From Malania oleifera (lineage: Eukaryota > Streptophyta > Magnoliopsida > Santalales > Ximeniaceae): 64,000 bases of DNA. Shown in pieces: positions 22,675 to 33,930 of the stretch. The notes under the pieces were generated by a model that was not told where the DNA came from, did not search any database, and saw nothing but the letters and a program-made list of their open reading frames with translations. The translations under genes and the position numbers were made by a program. Within the stretch, counting starts at the first letter, position 1. The number at the start of each line of letters is the position of its first letter. The stretch spans positions 18,718,049-18,782,048 of the forward strand of contig NC_080422.1 of assembly GCF_029873635.1 (NCBI RefSeq), written 5' to 3'.

Positions 22675-23570
22675 TTGCAAACCATCGATACACCCTCTCA
22701 AGATTCCAACCGTCTTTCTTCTTCTATCTCTCTTCCTCCCTCGATCAAAAGAACCACTTCTTCCAAAATTACCAACTTAGTTGAATACTCCTATATTCCT
22801 GATTCTGCTCGGATACAGGAAATCTCTCTTCCTCTTATTAATCCTTATAATATCTTTAGAAAAAAGAAATCCTTAGCTAACCAAGTCCGTACTCTCCTTA
22901 TTTCCCACAATAGACTTCATGTCAAAGAATATGTTCAGACCATGGCTCTTGATAAGTATCTTATCCTAGCCTCTTCAAGAGAACAATATATTGATCTTGA
23001 GCTTGACCAAGATCTGATAAACCAATGGATTAGAGAAGATTATACTCACCTTCACTTCGGTGTTGTTCGTCTTCTTCTCACCCTGCATGGCAAAAAAGGA
23101 CTTCCTGTTACAGTAAGGATTACTCTCCTCAACACCACTTATACTAGCATGCTGCTATTGGGACTTCTCTCACTACACTTCAAGCTAGAAGTGTCTGCCT
23201 CACTTTTTTCCCAAACTTCAATATTCCTTTAAGGGATAAAAATTTGAAGAATTGTATAAAGGTCCAACTTCAAATCACTGGTGCTCCTTAGATATCCTCC
23301 GCCTATATGGCCACTTTTCACCATCAGTTCATCTACATACTACAAGATCATGCCGTTGATCTTCCCTTTCCAGGACAGTCTGAAAACACTATTCCATGAC
23401 TTCTGAAAGAGAGGATGAAGTGCCAACAATCTTACAGATACCAAGACAAATTCCTAGAGATGAATTAAAATAGCTTATTCCTTTGGAATGGATTACCAGT
23501 TATGAGCAACTTCACCAGCATTCCATACCAATTTATCTTTCAAATCCAAAATTTTAGAGACTTCTGGATG
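22675..23570 (+). pseudogene. Caulimovirid movement protein, broken
   Basis: The first open part runs to 23232. It has a family-typical 'YTHLHFGVVRLLLTLHG' segment (about 23041-23091), which in caulimovirid movement proteins lies in the core of the 30K-type fold. It shifts frame near 23225 and continues with further stops to about 23570. The protein would move virus between cells. The upstream part has no clear ATG in this copy, so the true start is unknown; it may begin upstream across the circular junction. Confidence 0.75.
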
Positions 23571-23575
23571 GAACT

Positions 23576-25000
23576 GTGAAAATTTTGTTTGATCCAAAAG
23601 ATGGTGCTTCCTCCAGCACACCTCCAGTTTTCCAATCCCTGATGATAAAGCCTGTCACTTTTGAAGAAGATATTCCCTTAAACAGTGTTGAAGCATATGG
23701 ATCTCCCATCTACACTGACAAAATTGAAGGACACTTTATCTGGGATGTTGATCCTTCAATGTGTGATCCTGTTTGTGATTGCCATATATAACACCAGAAG
23801 GAAACCAAACCGTCTGCAAACCATTTCCCCCTCACAGAAGGCCTAATGATCCAAATAGCTCATGGATAGGAATTCGACGCCCGGATCCTAAACCTAAGCT
23901 CTTATGGATCTATGAAAGAGCCCTTGAGATTCTTTGTGAAGAAGGATTACTTCCTCCAAAAGAAACTGATCCAGTTCCTTACCAAAATTTAGTGCCTAGC
24001 CAGACTCAAGCCCAACCTATTCCTTGTTTCATGGCATCCCCATATGATAAACATTTTCCACCATTGGAACCCAGGTCATATCCAAAATCAAACCTTCATT
24101 CTCAACCTTTTGTTCAAACTTTCGAAGTCCAACTAGATGCTTCCAGGAAACTCCCCTCACAAACTGAACAAGTCTTAAACTGCAAACCCAAAATGCCAAA
24201 TCTCAGAATTCAACTTTATCTTCCATTGACCATAAGGTTGATAAACTTATTTCTCAAGGTACTTAGATGAACCAAAGACTTGATTGTATTGATTCCAGAC
24301 TTGATGATATGTACTCTGGCTTGAAAAGGAAAATTAATAGTCTTGATGCTGAGCTTAGACAGTACATTGATGCAGGATATTATGGTCCAATGTTCAATGA
24401 AAAGGAGACAGAGATTAATAGACTCAAAGACCAATTATCTCATGTGGAACGGGATCTCCATCATCTCCATCAATTTATTATATTCCTAAATCCTTTCTAT
24501 ACACTCAGTCATATTCCTCCTTTCCATTACTTACCAGATTACTCTAAGCATTTCAAATCAACTGCTGATTTCTTCAAAAGACATTCTCTCATACCATCCA
24601 AAGCCACTCCCCCAAGACCCCCAGCTCTAGCTTTAACTTCCAAACCTACTTCCATTGATCAAAAGTTTAAACTACCGTTTTCATCTCCGGATCAGCCACC
24701 ATCATTGCTTGCTGACAAAGTTCTATCCATCCCTGAAGCATCTTCTGAGGATAATGATGACATTGATGTTTCCATTGAAGCATTATCAAAAACCCTGTCC
24801 ACTCCAAATGATGAGATTACAGATCTTTCACACATGCTAATGGCATCTCCCATTGATCTAGGATCTTCTAGAACACAAAAATTTAATGAGCAGACTGATA
24901 CTATAACTCCTATTGTGGGAGAACCCATTGAAGTTGATTCAGCTACAGCTGACTTAGCCCCAAAGTAATCTATTCCTCATAATTCGACAAATGGTTCCTG
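23576..25000 (+). pseudogene. Central region between movement and coat proteins, broken
   Basis: Three open pieces in different frames (23576-23788, 23779-24267, 24267-24968), apparently parts of one polyprotein. The last piece begins with a coiled-coil-like stretch ('LKDQLSHVERDLHHLHQF', about 24424-24477) and ends with an acidic serine-rich segment (24720-24960). Coiled coil plus acidic region just before the coat protein is a plausible caulimovirid arrangement. I do not recognise a specific enzyme domain. Confidence 0.6.
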
Positions 25001-25007
25001 GTTCTTA

Positions 25008-25877
25008 TTTGAAGGACTCTCACCCACGAAATGGAGAGACAGAATTTGAGAATTTGGTGCTTGGATTGATCTCCAACTCTCTAAATCAGACAACAATCTT
25101 GAAACAGTTCTTCTTAAATTCATTTTTAGATTCACTGGAACGTTAAGAGATTGGTTTCAAAGTCTTGGTGATTATACACAATTATAGTTCATCATATCAC
25201 AGTCTCTCTCTCATGCCCTTGGAACTCTTTACCGAGAATTCATTGGAGACCCTAATGCTCATGCTAATGCAGTCAGACAAGAATACTTTGAGATGCATTG
25301 TTGTTCATTAAAAAGAAAAGATCTTGATTTTCATTATCAAAGAATGTCCAGACGATATTATCTTCTTAATGGTCTTAATGATGAAAACCTCAGGCAGGTT
25401 TACGTTAATTCTCTACCAGAAGATATTCAGCCTGAACTTCAAAGGAGAATCTCTTCTCTCCAAAGATCTCTTAGAGACATCTCTCTTGGAGAAATTCATC
25501 AGCTTGCCTTGGATTCTCTTGAAAAATTATGTGAAACACACCAACTATTCCCAAAGATGATGAAGCAAAACCACAAGTTCACTAAGCAGTGCAAGAAACC
25601 TTATCTCCAGATCAAATGCAAAGAAAAGGATTGCATCTATAGTCTTAAAAAGAAGAAACACTTCAAAGATTATGGTTTTGATAAGCGTCTCAGAAAGAAT
25701 TCCAGAAGGAAAAGGAGATTCAAATTCTTCAAAAAGAAATCTCGACAAGGACACGACAAGTCTTCTCGTTGTTTCATTTGCAAAAATAAAGGGCACTATG
25801 CTAAGAAATGCCCTGCAAATCGAACAAAATCTGCAAAGCTTGCCCAACAACTACAAACTGAAGACAAGAAGAAATGA
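25008..25877 (+). pseudogene. Caulimovirid coat protein with zinc knuckle
   Basis: Frame-broken at the start (a stop near 25050 and one near 25185), then open from 25293. It has a capsid-like helical part ('YYLLNGLNDENLRQVYVNSL', about 25356-25415), a strongly basic region (25600-25750) and a classic CCHC knuckle C-F-I-C-K-N-K-G-H-Y-A-K-K-C at about 25771-25812. The basic region plus knuckle is how caulimovirid coat proteins bind nucleic acid. Confidence 0.8.
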
Positions 25878-25879
25878 TT

Positions 25880-26330
25880 GATGAAACCATTCTTGTCCTT
25901 ACTAACTCAGAAGATTCTGATTCAGATGATTCCTATTCAAATGAAATATTCAATGTCCAACCTCTCCTCTCCTCTGAAGAATCATAGATAAGTCCTCATG
26001 TTCAAATCCAACTCCTTCCTAAAAAATATGGTAAACCCATACATGCTATTGCATACATTGATACAAGTTCCCATAAGACCATGATTAATCCAAAAGTCTT
26101 ACCTTCAGATTTTTGGTCTTCCCACACTCAGTTCTTTAGAGCCGAAAAGGATTAAATCTTCACCACCACTTTGGTTTCCAAAAGAAAAAATTGGAATTAA
26201 ATTCCTTCCTAATTGCATCATTTGGACACATGTCATTGGAAGTTCTCTCCCACAAAAAGATGTTCTTTCAGGATGGGATGTTTATTGTCTATCCAAATCC
26301 TTGAGGATTCTTCCCACTAGAATTAAGTGA
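25880..26330 (+). pseudogene. Caulimovirid aspartic protease remnant
   Basis: An acidic serine-rich linker (25885-25985) precedes 'IHAIAYIDTSSHKTMIN' (about 26038-26090). The catalytic motif of retroviral-type proteases is D-T/S-G; here the glycine is replaced by serine (DTS), and a frameshift follows near 26150. It would have cut the polyprotein. Confidence 0.7.
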
Positions 26331-27230
26331 AAAAGAATTCAAGCCCTTTACTCAGACAAACAAAATTTATTCTCTTTCCTATTCCTCTCCAGATTTTCAG
26401 CCCATTCAAGAACAACTCCTAAAATTATGTGCTAAAAGCCATGATCAGTTTATCCATGACCATCCTTTTTGGAAAAATCCAAAATTCTTTATTCATATCC
26501 CTTTCAAATTGAATGAAGATGTCAGTCCTACCAAAGCTTTCCATCCGGGAATGTCCCCCTCAGATCTTCAACTTGCAAGGGAATAATGTCATTCTCTGTT
26601 AAAACAATGTCTCATTGAGCCGACCAGATCTTCTTGGGCATGCCAAGCATTTTATGTTGAGAAAAGATCAGAAAAAATCAGAGGAAATAAAAGACTAGTC
26701 ATTGATTACAAGTCTCTTAATACATTCATTAGAGATGATAAGTTCTCTATTCCAAAAGTCAGGACATAATTCATTCATCTTGCTTAGGCAACAATTTTTT
26801 ACAAGTTTGATCTCAAAGGAGCCTTTTGGCAACTTGGAATCCATCCAGATGACAAATACAAAACTGCCTTCTACATCCTGAATGAACAGTTTCAATGGAA
26901 TGTTTTGCCTTTCGGCTTGAAATTTGCTCCATCACTATTTTAGAAGGTGATGACTAGGATTTTTAATCCTATCTTGCATAGTACTCTGATATACATTGAT
27001 GATATCCTGCTATTCTCTAAATCCCAAGCAAACCATTATCAGCTTCTTCGACAATTTGAACAGCTGGCAACATCTTACGGGATTATGCTTTCGGAAAAGA
27101 AAAGCACAATTGAACAAAATACAATTGACTTTTTAGGTATGCAAATTTCACATGGGACAATCTGTCCAGGACCCCATCTTGCTAAAGAATTATTGCATTT
27201 CCCTGATAAAGATCTCTTTGTAAAGTAAGT
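26330..27230 (+). pseudogene. Caulimovirid reverse transcriptase, broken
   Basis: RT blocks in order: 'RLVIDYKSLNTFI' (about 26694-26735), 'FYKFDLKGAFWQLGIHP' (about 26799-26850), 'LPFGLKFAPS' (about 26905-26935) and the active site 'YIDDILLFSKS' (about 26992-27025), which is intact. Stops lie near 26584, 26767, 26785 and 26941. It would copy pregenomic RNA to DNA. Confidence 0.85.
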
Positions 27231-27894
27231 TCAATAGTTTCTTGGCATCATCAATTACGTAAGAGACTTTATCCTTCATGCCAATCAGTATACCACTACC
27301 TTGTCATGTCTTTTGAAAAAGAAGCCGCCCCCATGGGGCCCTGACCAGACAAAGGCTGTCAAATATCTTAAGAAAATTGCAGAGAATCCACTGCCTCTAA
27401 CAATTCTGTCCATAGGAAATCTTATCTTATAGTCAGATGCTAGTGACCATTATTGGGGTGCCTTACTGCTTGAAGAAAAGGACAATAAAAAATCTTATTG
27501 TGGACATGCCAGCGGAGAATTCAAAGATTCCCAGAAACACTATCACACTGCTTTTAAAGAAATTCTTGCGGTGAAAAATGGGACTCGAAAATTTGACTTT
27601 TATGTCAGATCAAAGCAATTCTCGATTGAAATGGACAATTCATCTTTCCCCAAAATGCTTGATTTCAAGAATAAGATTCTCCCTGATCCATAGATCCTTA
27701 GATTGAAAGATTGGTTTTCCAGATATGATTTCTCTGTGAAATATATAAAAGGCGATCACAATATTGTTGTTGATATAATTTCTCGCCCTCGGAAAACTTC
27801 TTTTCTAATCTCCAAACACCAGGCCATTCCTTTGATCCTAATGGCTTCCTCCTCTTGCCCTTCGAATATTCTTTATCTTGGTGCCTCTACCTAG
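27231..27894 (+). pseudogene. Caulimovirid RNase H, broken
   Basis: Follows RT directly with 'FLGIINYVRDFI' (about 27238-27275), 'SDASDHYWGALL' (about 27434-27470), a conserved 'HTAFKEILAVKNG' (about 27544-27582) with the glutamate of the catalytic set, and 'YIKGDHNIVVD' (about 27740-27775). Stops near 27226, 27430 and 27691. Confidence 0.8.
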
Positions 27895-28690
27895 TTGCAA
27901 TTTCCTCCAAAGATTCCTCCCCAGACCTTTGATACCTTCTAGATCAAATCTTATGCCAGGACCTTCTATGGATATTATGCCGATCGAATAAGCCATCATC
28001 TGAATTTTCCAGCATATCTATTCCTTAGCCCTTATCTCATCATACCCATGACTCTTGATACTAATGTATTATGGTATATCTGGTATATCTCTGTTTTATA
28101 GGTACATGCTATATTCCTACTACTATAGGAGACGTATGCTTATCTCAATGATCCAGCTAATCAAAATTCCCTGTATTGGACTCTTCTTTAGTGGTTCGAC
28201 CCTCTATATACCTAGAGAAAAAGATTACCCACTCTCATGGGTAATCATAATCTCTGGAAATTGGATCCAACTGTGGCATCCTTTGTTCACTGTATCATCA
28301 TTCTACACAGACCATATTCCTACAATCCTGCTAGAAAACTACTATGGTCTTAGAATCAAGCGTATGAATTGGACACTCTGTACAACTTTCCTAGTACATG
28401 GTCCAGTTACAAGCCCTCACTGTTAAATTACCTCTGTGAAATGAATAACCTGCAGTTCTGCTCTAAACTCATCCATGCTGTTCTAGACGTAATTCTATCT
28501 CCGAAGCTAGCATTTGAAAAAGATCACAATGATCATGATCCAATGGACATCGATGATTATTCTTTTGATCCGCGAACGTACCACCATCCGATTCATGGAG
28601 ATATCACGGATGAGGCTACATCAACCTCAACCTCTCTCCATCACATCACATGTAGCCCCACATGTCTTCCACTTTGTTTGTAAAGTTGTT
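27895..28690 (+). pseudogene. Viral 3' coding region of unknown function, broken
   Basis: Short open pieces in shifting frames follow RNase H up to about 28683. The last ends with an acidic region ('HNDHDPMDIDDYSFDP', about 28524-28571). Position after RNase H and before the promoter suggests the polyprotein C-terminus or a separate downstream frame. I cannot assign a function. Confidence 0.45.
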
Positions 28691-28909
28691 TGGCATCAAA
28701 GTCTATAATATATGTTGTTTGGAAGTTTGTGTGTGATAAGTCAAAAGTTTCAGCTTGATTGAAAGGTGGTGGGTCACTCCTGCACAAATGCAGCCGCCTA
28801 TGTGCTGTCACATTTTCCAGCTATCTCTTTTAGTCTGATAAGTCAAAAATAAGTTGCTTTATGTCTCTTTCAGTTGTTTGCTTTGCGTGTAAGCTAAGGT
28901 CTCAGACCT

Positions 28910-28917
28910 CTATATAA
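28910..28917 (+). promoter_or_regulatory. Pararetroviral TATA box
   Basis: CTATATAAGG in the non-coding region after the coding block, the expected place for the single pregenomic RNA promoter. It points toward the host gene about 0.9 kb away. Confidence 0.65.
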
Positions 28918-28967
28918 GGGACTGTCTTCCCGATTGTAAGATAGAAGACGTTGGAACAAGTTTGAGA

Positions 28968-28973
28968 AATAAA
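28968..28973 (+). terminator. Pararetroviral poly(A) signal
   Basis: AATAAA about 50 bp after the TATA box. In caulimovirids the signal lies in the terminal redundancy downstream of the start and is bypassed on the first pass. Confidence 0.5.
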
Positions 28974-29388
28974 AATCCTTTGTGTTCTTATCTATGACTT
29001 TCTAAGTTCTTTTTTTTCCCTAAAGCTATTTGTCCAAAGGGCTTCTAAGCTTCACTTCTATGAGCTTGTAATGTTCTCATGATTTCATAAGGGATAACTT
29101 TACAGTGGATACCCGTAACCTAATCTTTGAGGCTTAAACTCAGGTTTAACGAAATTGTAATGGGTACCTCTGATGTTCATGTCATGGCGTCGAGTATGCT
29201 TTATGCTTGCCTCTAAAGAGGATTGTGCACATCAGAAAGGTTGTACGGTCCCCATTGATCTCCTTTGGTAAAGCATTGATTGAAAGACCCGAGTTCTCCG
29301 TTTGAAAATTCATGGGAAGGATTGTGTTGGAGATGTGGTCTTAGATTGATTGCTTTCCTTTGAAAGTCAAGGGGCTCCCGACTCTGTG

Positions 29389-29402
29389 TGGTATCAGAGC
29401 CA
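29389..29402 (+). promoter_or_regulatory. Primer-binding site for initiator tRNA-Met (pararetrovirus)
   Basis: TGGTATCAGAGCCA, an exact match to the site complementary to plant initiator tRNA-Met used by caulimovirids. There is no LTR next to it, separating it from LTR-retrotransposon sites. Confidence 0.8.
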
Positions 29403-29464
29403 TGTTTCTTGCCTAGAGTCTAGGAAAGTTAAGAACATAGAAGTGATTTTAAAAGAACGAGGTA

Positions 29465-29799
29465 TAATAAATATGTGCATAATATATCACTTAAGCAATA
29501 AAAAAAGATTAATTAACCTCATATATCATACTTGCCGATAGTATTACGGAACTCAAACATGAGTTGTTGAAATTGAGTCGAATCAAATAGAGTCGAGTTT
29601 AGTTAATCTACGATGTGCCAGTTAACTTGATCCATTTTTGCTTATGTTTTTCTCTTCTTAATTTCTAAATTGAACATTTCTAATATAAAAATTACAAAGT
29701 CTAATTAATTTTAATTAAATTATCAGGTTTAATTAAGTTGTTTCCTGGAAGGAAAAAAAAACACTATTTTTGAGAGATACCCACGTGTTTATCACGCGC
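29465..29799. other. AT-rich intergenic sequence before the host gene
   Basis: Short stretch between the viral copy and the CT-rich start of the host gene. It must contain at least part of the host promoter. I see no clear TATA box at a convincing distance; a G-box-like CACGTG lies at 29782-29787 ('CCCACGTGTTT'). Confidence 0.4.
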
Positions 29800-29949
29800 T
29801 TTGGGTGCGTCTAAGAATATCTCCTTCTGTGTATTCTCTCTCTCTCGCTCTCTCTATTTCAGGTCGACTGCTACGCTCCGCTGCATGGCCGTCGAATCGG
29901 TGGCACTACCTGGTACGGCCGGTCAGAAGAACGTGGGCACACGGCGCAG
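29800..29949 (+). other. Probable 5' UTR exon 1 of the BAH gene
   Basis: GC-richer than its surroundings, with a CT-rich start (29836-29862) as common in plant 5' leaders, ending in a strong splice donor CAG|GTTAGT (29947-29955). It contains one ATG (29885). Spliced to an acceptor at 39953 (TTTTAG|G), the frame from this ATG would run about 33 codons and stop at 39988-39990, before the BAH start, so it would be a small upstream frame. The 5' boundary is approximate. It could instead belong to another transcript. Confidence 0.5.
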
Positions 29950-30174
29950 GTTAGTCGAGTCTATTGCCCGCTTCCCGTTTCTGCGACTGCATTCCATTTC
30001 CGAAGAAAATGGCTTAAATGGGTCGTGTTGGGTTGCGTTCCTTTTTCTCTTTTCTTACCCATTCTGCACCTCTATCCGTTTTTCTCTCCGTTTCACGCAA
30101 AACCCTCTCGCTTCCCCTATCTTTCTCTCTCGTGTCTTCTTGAAACCTCTCCTTGCTTCAAATTCGAGCATTGT

Positions 30175-30211
<37 letters not shown>

Positions 30212-31014
30212 GTTTTGGCTCGGCTGTGCTTTCAAATATAATGGAATCACACTTGCGGGACTAAACCTTGGTGTTGAATCTTTCACTCTGTTTTTTCAGA
30301 TCGCCAATCTCTCAGTTTTGTGTATGAATGATTTCACTCTATCTCGGACGAGTTTGGTTTTGCTTGAAGCGGTAGTTCATGGGTAGGCTTAACTATGGTA
30401 TTGCTTTTTAGTTCTCTTTTCAGAAGTGAGTTGTGACCATCTCACCGTTTTGTGGGTTAACAGTTTCACTTTTTGTTTTGAACTAGACGACCGAATGGGT
30501 GTTTTGGATCTCAACTGAGGTATATTCTCTATCAATTCTCTTGAGCATTTCTTAGTTAGTTCTACATGTTCTGAAATTGTGTATATTCTCTTTCATTTGA
30601 TTTCTCTTGAATATTTCTTAGTTCTACTTATTCTGTAATTGCGATCATTTTCCATCTTGAACGGAAGTGAATGCGTTTAATCTTTCAAGGAAAAAGAAAG
30701 AAAAAAAAAAAAAAAAGTAAGTAAATGCGTTTGGTTAATTCATTGATTCATTTTATATTTTTAAAATATATTTATATTTATATACTTTGTTTGGCGAGAA
30801 TTGTACTGTATATATGATCGCATATAATCTTTTGATTTTTTTAATGAAAAAAATATTCACATAGTTAAATGCATGCTTTGTGTAGAGTACATTGTTTTTC
30901 ATGTTTAACCCTTTCTAACAAGCGCGCCATTTGGCCCATCTTCATCTTCAATTGCTGAAAATATAAGGGAAAATTGATTCACATAGCCTACTACCTAGGT
31001 AAAGTTACAACGGT

Positions 31015-31305
31015 TGTTAGATTACCATTTTACCTAAAAGTTTAAGCTGTTAGGTTGTGAGCCAACAATGTATATCAAGTTTTAACACTCCCCGCACGTG
31101 CCGTCCGATAGCATGTGGAGAGATAAACATATGATAAATAGCACCCATAATAAGGAATGCAATATTTTTCTTTTAAAATTGCGGGCAACAAGGCTAGAAC
31201 CCAGGACCTTCTGGTAACCAACTCTTATACCATGTTAGATTACCACTTTACCTAAAAACTTAAGCTGTTAGGTTATGGGCTAACAATGTATATCAAGCTT
31301 TAACA
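31015..31305 (-). mobile_element. TRIM retroelement (291 bp, complete)
   Basis: Two 73-bp terminal repeats (31015-31087 and 31233-31305), each TGTTAGATTACC...TTTAACA, bracket a 145-bp interior. On the minus strand, a primer-binding site TGGTATAAGAGT (31221-31232) follows one repeat and a polypurine tract GTGCGGGGAG (31088-31097) precedes the other. The target duplication ACGGT is perfect (31010-31014 and 31306-31310). No coding capacity. The terminal repeats differ at seven positions by hand alignment, all transitions. Confidence 0.92.
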
Positions 31306-31598
31306 ACGGTGATGGCCTTTGGGTTGAATCATAAGTGGCACCTGGCGCTTTCCCAAATCACCTTGGGCGTGGATGTTGGAGTTCAAAATCAGTATTAGAG
31401 TTTGAATTCAGTAAAATGAATTACTTTTGAGTTTAGTCATGTACATACATTCACCATGAAGATGCTGACGAGGCTTTCATTTTGTTACCCTGTCTCAATA
31501 ATCTTTGTGTTCATAGTAAGTGCAGTTAAGTTTTGAGTCATCTAAAATGCAAATGGGTTCACCATTGAAGGCCTTGTCAAACTTTTCTTTTTCCTAGT

Positions 31599-31794
31599 TG
31601 TTAAAATCCCAAGTATCTTTGTGACTAATGAATAAATTAGGAAAGTGGATAAACGTAAGAGATTTTATTTTATTGTAATTTTATTCTCTAGGGAGATTAT
31701 TTCTTTATTTAAATTAGTTGATTGTATTATAAAAGATTGGGATGTACATATGTAAATTGAATCTAAGAATTATTCATATAGAATTCTGCTTACA
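31599..31794 (+). repeat. 5' LTR of copia element
   Basis: 196 bp, TGTTAAAATCCC...TTCTGCTTACA, followed at once by the initiator tRNA-Met-type primer site. Confidence 0.92.
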
Positions 31795-31831
31795 TGGTAT
31801 CAGAGTTAGGGTTTCTAAACCTTAGCTAACT

Positions 31832-32990
31832 ATGGCAGACAACGTCGTCAACAGCAGAGGGTCAAGTTTCTCTGAAACTCTCGATGGCAACTCTGACATC
31901 ATCTCAACTGTGAGTTCGCAGGGGCTAGGCAACACGGCCTTTCCACTCTCGGTGGAGAAATTGAACGGAAAAAATTTTCGTGAATGGGCTCAGTCCATTA
32001 AACTAGTGATTGAAGGAAAATGGAGGTTAGGATACCTCACCGGCAAACGGAAGAAGCCCGCCACAACCAACATCGCAGCTCTGCAAAAATGGAAAGCCGA
32101 GAATTCCATGGTGACGGCGTGACTCATAAATTCGATGAAGCCCTCAATCGGCAAGATATACTTGTTCCTTCCAACGGCGAAGGATGTCTGGGATGCATTT
32201 CGCGAGACATACTCTGATGCCAAAAGTTACTCCCAAATCTTTGAGATTAAGACCCGACTGTGGCAGTTGCGGCAAGGAGAAAGGGAGGTCACTGAGTACT
32301 TCATGGAGATGACCACCCTCTAGCAGGAGCTTGATCTCATTGTCGATGAAGAGTGGGAGTGCTTTGGTGACAGCATACGGTACAAGCAATGCCTCGAGAA
32401 TGAGAGGGTGTTCGAGTTTTTGACAGGTCTCAATCGCGACCTGGATGATGTATGAGGGAGGATCCTTGGCCGGCGTCCCCTACCTTCGACTCGGGAGGTG
32501 TTTGCAGAGGTGCGGCGTGAGGAGAGTCGCCGCAAGGTGATGTTGAAAACTCACCGTGAACCTAAAATCTCAGCCCTAACACGAAAAGAAATGGGGCTTG
32601 AAGTTTCAATCCTAATGTTAAAAAATCCTGCGGGCTTGGGCTTTGGTGCGGGCTCGGGCTCCAGTTCTCGACAAAGGCCTCAAAAAGGAAAAATTTGGTG
32701 CGAACATTGTCGAAAGTTAGGACATTCAAAAGACACCTACTAGGAGATTCATGGAAAACCTGCAGATTGGAAGCCGAGACAATATCAGAAAAATCGTAGG
32801 TATCAGGCTACTGCTAATTGTTCAACCGAAAAACCACAAGGTGAAAAAACCAATAATATTTCAAGTAGTGCGTTCAGCCCTGAGCAGTTGGATCAGCTGT
32901 ATAAAATGATTTCCTTAATTCAAACATCGGGTCAGTCTTCCACTGGTTCTCTGGCTCACCGAGGTAATTATTTGTCAGCCTTAAATACTA
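31832..32990 (+). pseudogene. Copia gag, broken
   Basis: Starts at the ATG 31832 ('MADNVVNSRGSSFS'), just after the primer site. The gag domain ('KLNGKNFREWAQSIKLVIEGKWRLGYLTG', about 31963-32050, quoted in two overlapping parts in the family) is followed by 'VWDAFRETYSDAKSYSQIFEIK' and a zinc knuckle C-E-H-C-R-K-L-G-H-S-K-D-T-Y (about 32701-32742) whose last cysteine is tyrosine. Stops at about 32120, 32323, 32453 and 32743 break it. Confidence 0.8.
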
Positions 32991-33930
32991 TATCCTGTTA
33001 CAAATCACCATGGATAATTGACCCGGATCTGATCATATGACTGGTTCTTATTAATTGTTTTCATCGTATTCACCATATGCTAGAAATTTGAGAGTCAAAA
33101 TTGCAGATGGTTCTCTTTCACTAGTCGTCGGTAAAGGAAGTATTCGCATATTTGACTCAGTAACTTTAAAATCTGTCCTCCATGTTCCCAAGTTATCTTG
33201 CAATTTGTTATCTATCTGCCAGTTAAGGAAAGACTCCAATTGCTCTGCTAAATTTGTTTCATCTCATTGTGTTTTTCAGGACCTGTCATCGGGGAAGATG
33301 ATTGGCACTGCTAAGGCGTATGAAGGACTCTACTACTTTGAGGAGGCAAGCTGGAGCAAACAATATAATAATACTGCAATTTGTGATTCTGTATCTATCT
33401 CTAGAGAGAATGAGCTTTTGTTATGGCATTCTAGGATGGGTCACCCAAATTTTCAATATTTAAAATGCTTGTTTCCATCTATATGCTCAAATAAAAAGTC
33501 TTCTAAGTTTCAATGTGAAGTGTGTGAGCTTGCCAAACATTGGCGTGCCTCTTTCCCATCATCCATATACAAACCATCCCGTCCGTTTACTATGATTCAC
33601 AGTGATTTGTGGGGATCCTCAAGATCTCCCAATCGCACCCATACACAATGGTTTGTTATTTTTATCGATGATCATACTCGTTTTGTTGGGTTTACTTGTT
33701 GAAAGATAAAACAGAAGTTTGCTCCATTTTTGTCAATTTTCATTCCATGGTTCCAACACAATTCTAGACTCAAATTCAAATTTTACGTACTGATAATGGT
33801 ACGGAATATTTTAATGAAATTCTGGGAACTTATCTTCAAGGACATGGGATTATTCATCAGAGTTCTTGCGTAGACACCCCTTAACAAAATGGGGTTGCCG
33901 AATGAAAAAATAGACATATACTTGAAGTAG
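32991..33930 (+). pseudogene. Copia protease and integrase N-terminal part, broken
   Basis: The protease start should read W-I-I-D-S-G-A-T-D-H-M-T-G; here, at about 33010-33045, a deletion shifts the frame after 'WIIDP'. The open piece 33055-33700 carries 'LHVPKLSCNLLSICQL' (protease end), the pre-integrase zinc motif 'WHSRMGHPN...CEVCELAKH' (about 33424-33540) and the start of the integrase core 'HSDLWG' (first catalytic Asp) and 'FIDDHTR'. Frameshifts follow to 33930, where 'DNGTEYF' and 'PQQNG'-like sequence is readable in pieces. Confidence 0.75.

Larger units (their letters stand above)
22643..29464 (+). mobile_element. Endogenous pararetrovirus (Caulimoviridae, florendovirus/petuvirus-like)
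   Basis: A full viral gene order on one strand: movement protein, central region, coat protein with zinc knuckle, aspartic protease, reverse transcriptase, RNase H, then a promoter, poly(A) signal and tRNA-Met primer-binding site. No integrase and no LTRs are present, as expected for caulimovirids. A 12-bp direct repeat (AAGAACGAGGTA, 22643-22654 and 29453-29464) bounds about 6.81 kb, consistent with a linearised circular genome with slight terminal redundancy. Many stops and frame breaks show it is inactive. AT-rich flanks fit reported florendovirus integration sites. The genus call is from overall protein order and character, not from a search. Confidence 0.85.

Noticed and set aside
29389-29402. 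tRNA-like sequence TGGTATCAGAGCCA (also at 50724 and 31795)
   Set aside because: Only the short primer-binding complement is present; no cloverleaf can be formed with flanking sequence.
29801-30241. 146-codon open frame at the start of the host gene
   Set aside because: It runs through the strong donor CAG|GTTAGT and a (CT)n tract giving 'SLSLSL'; it is better explained as 5' UTR plus intron.
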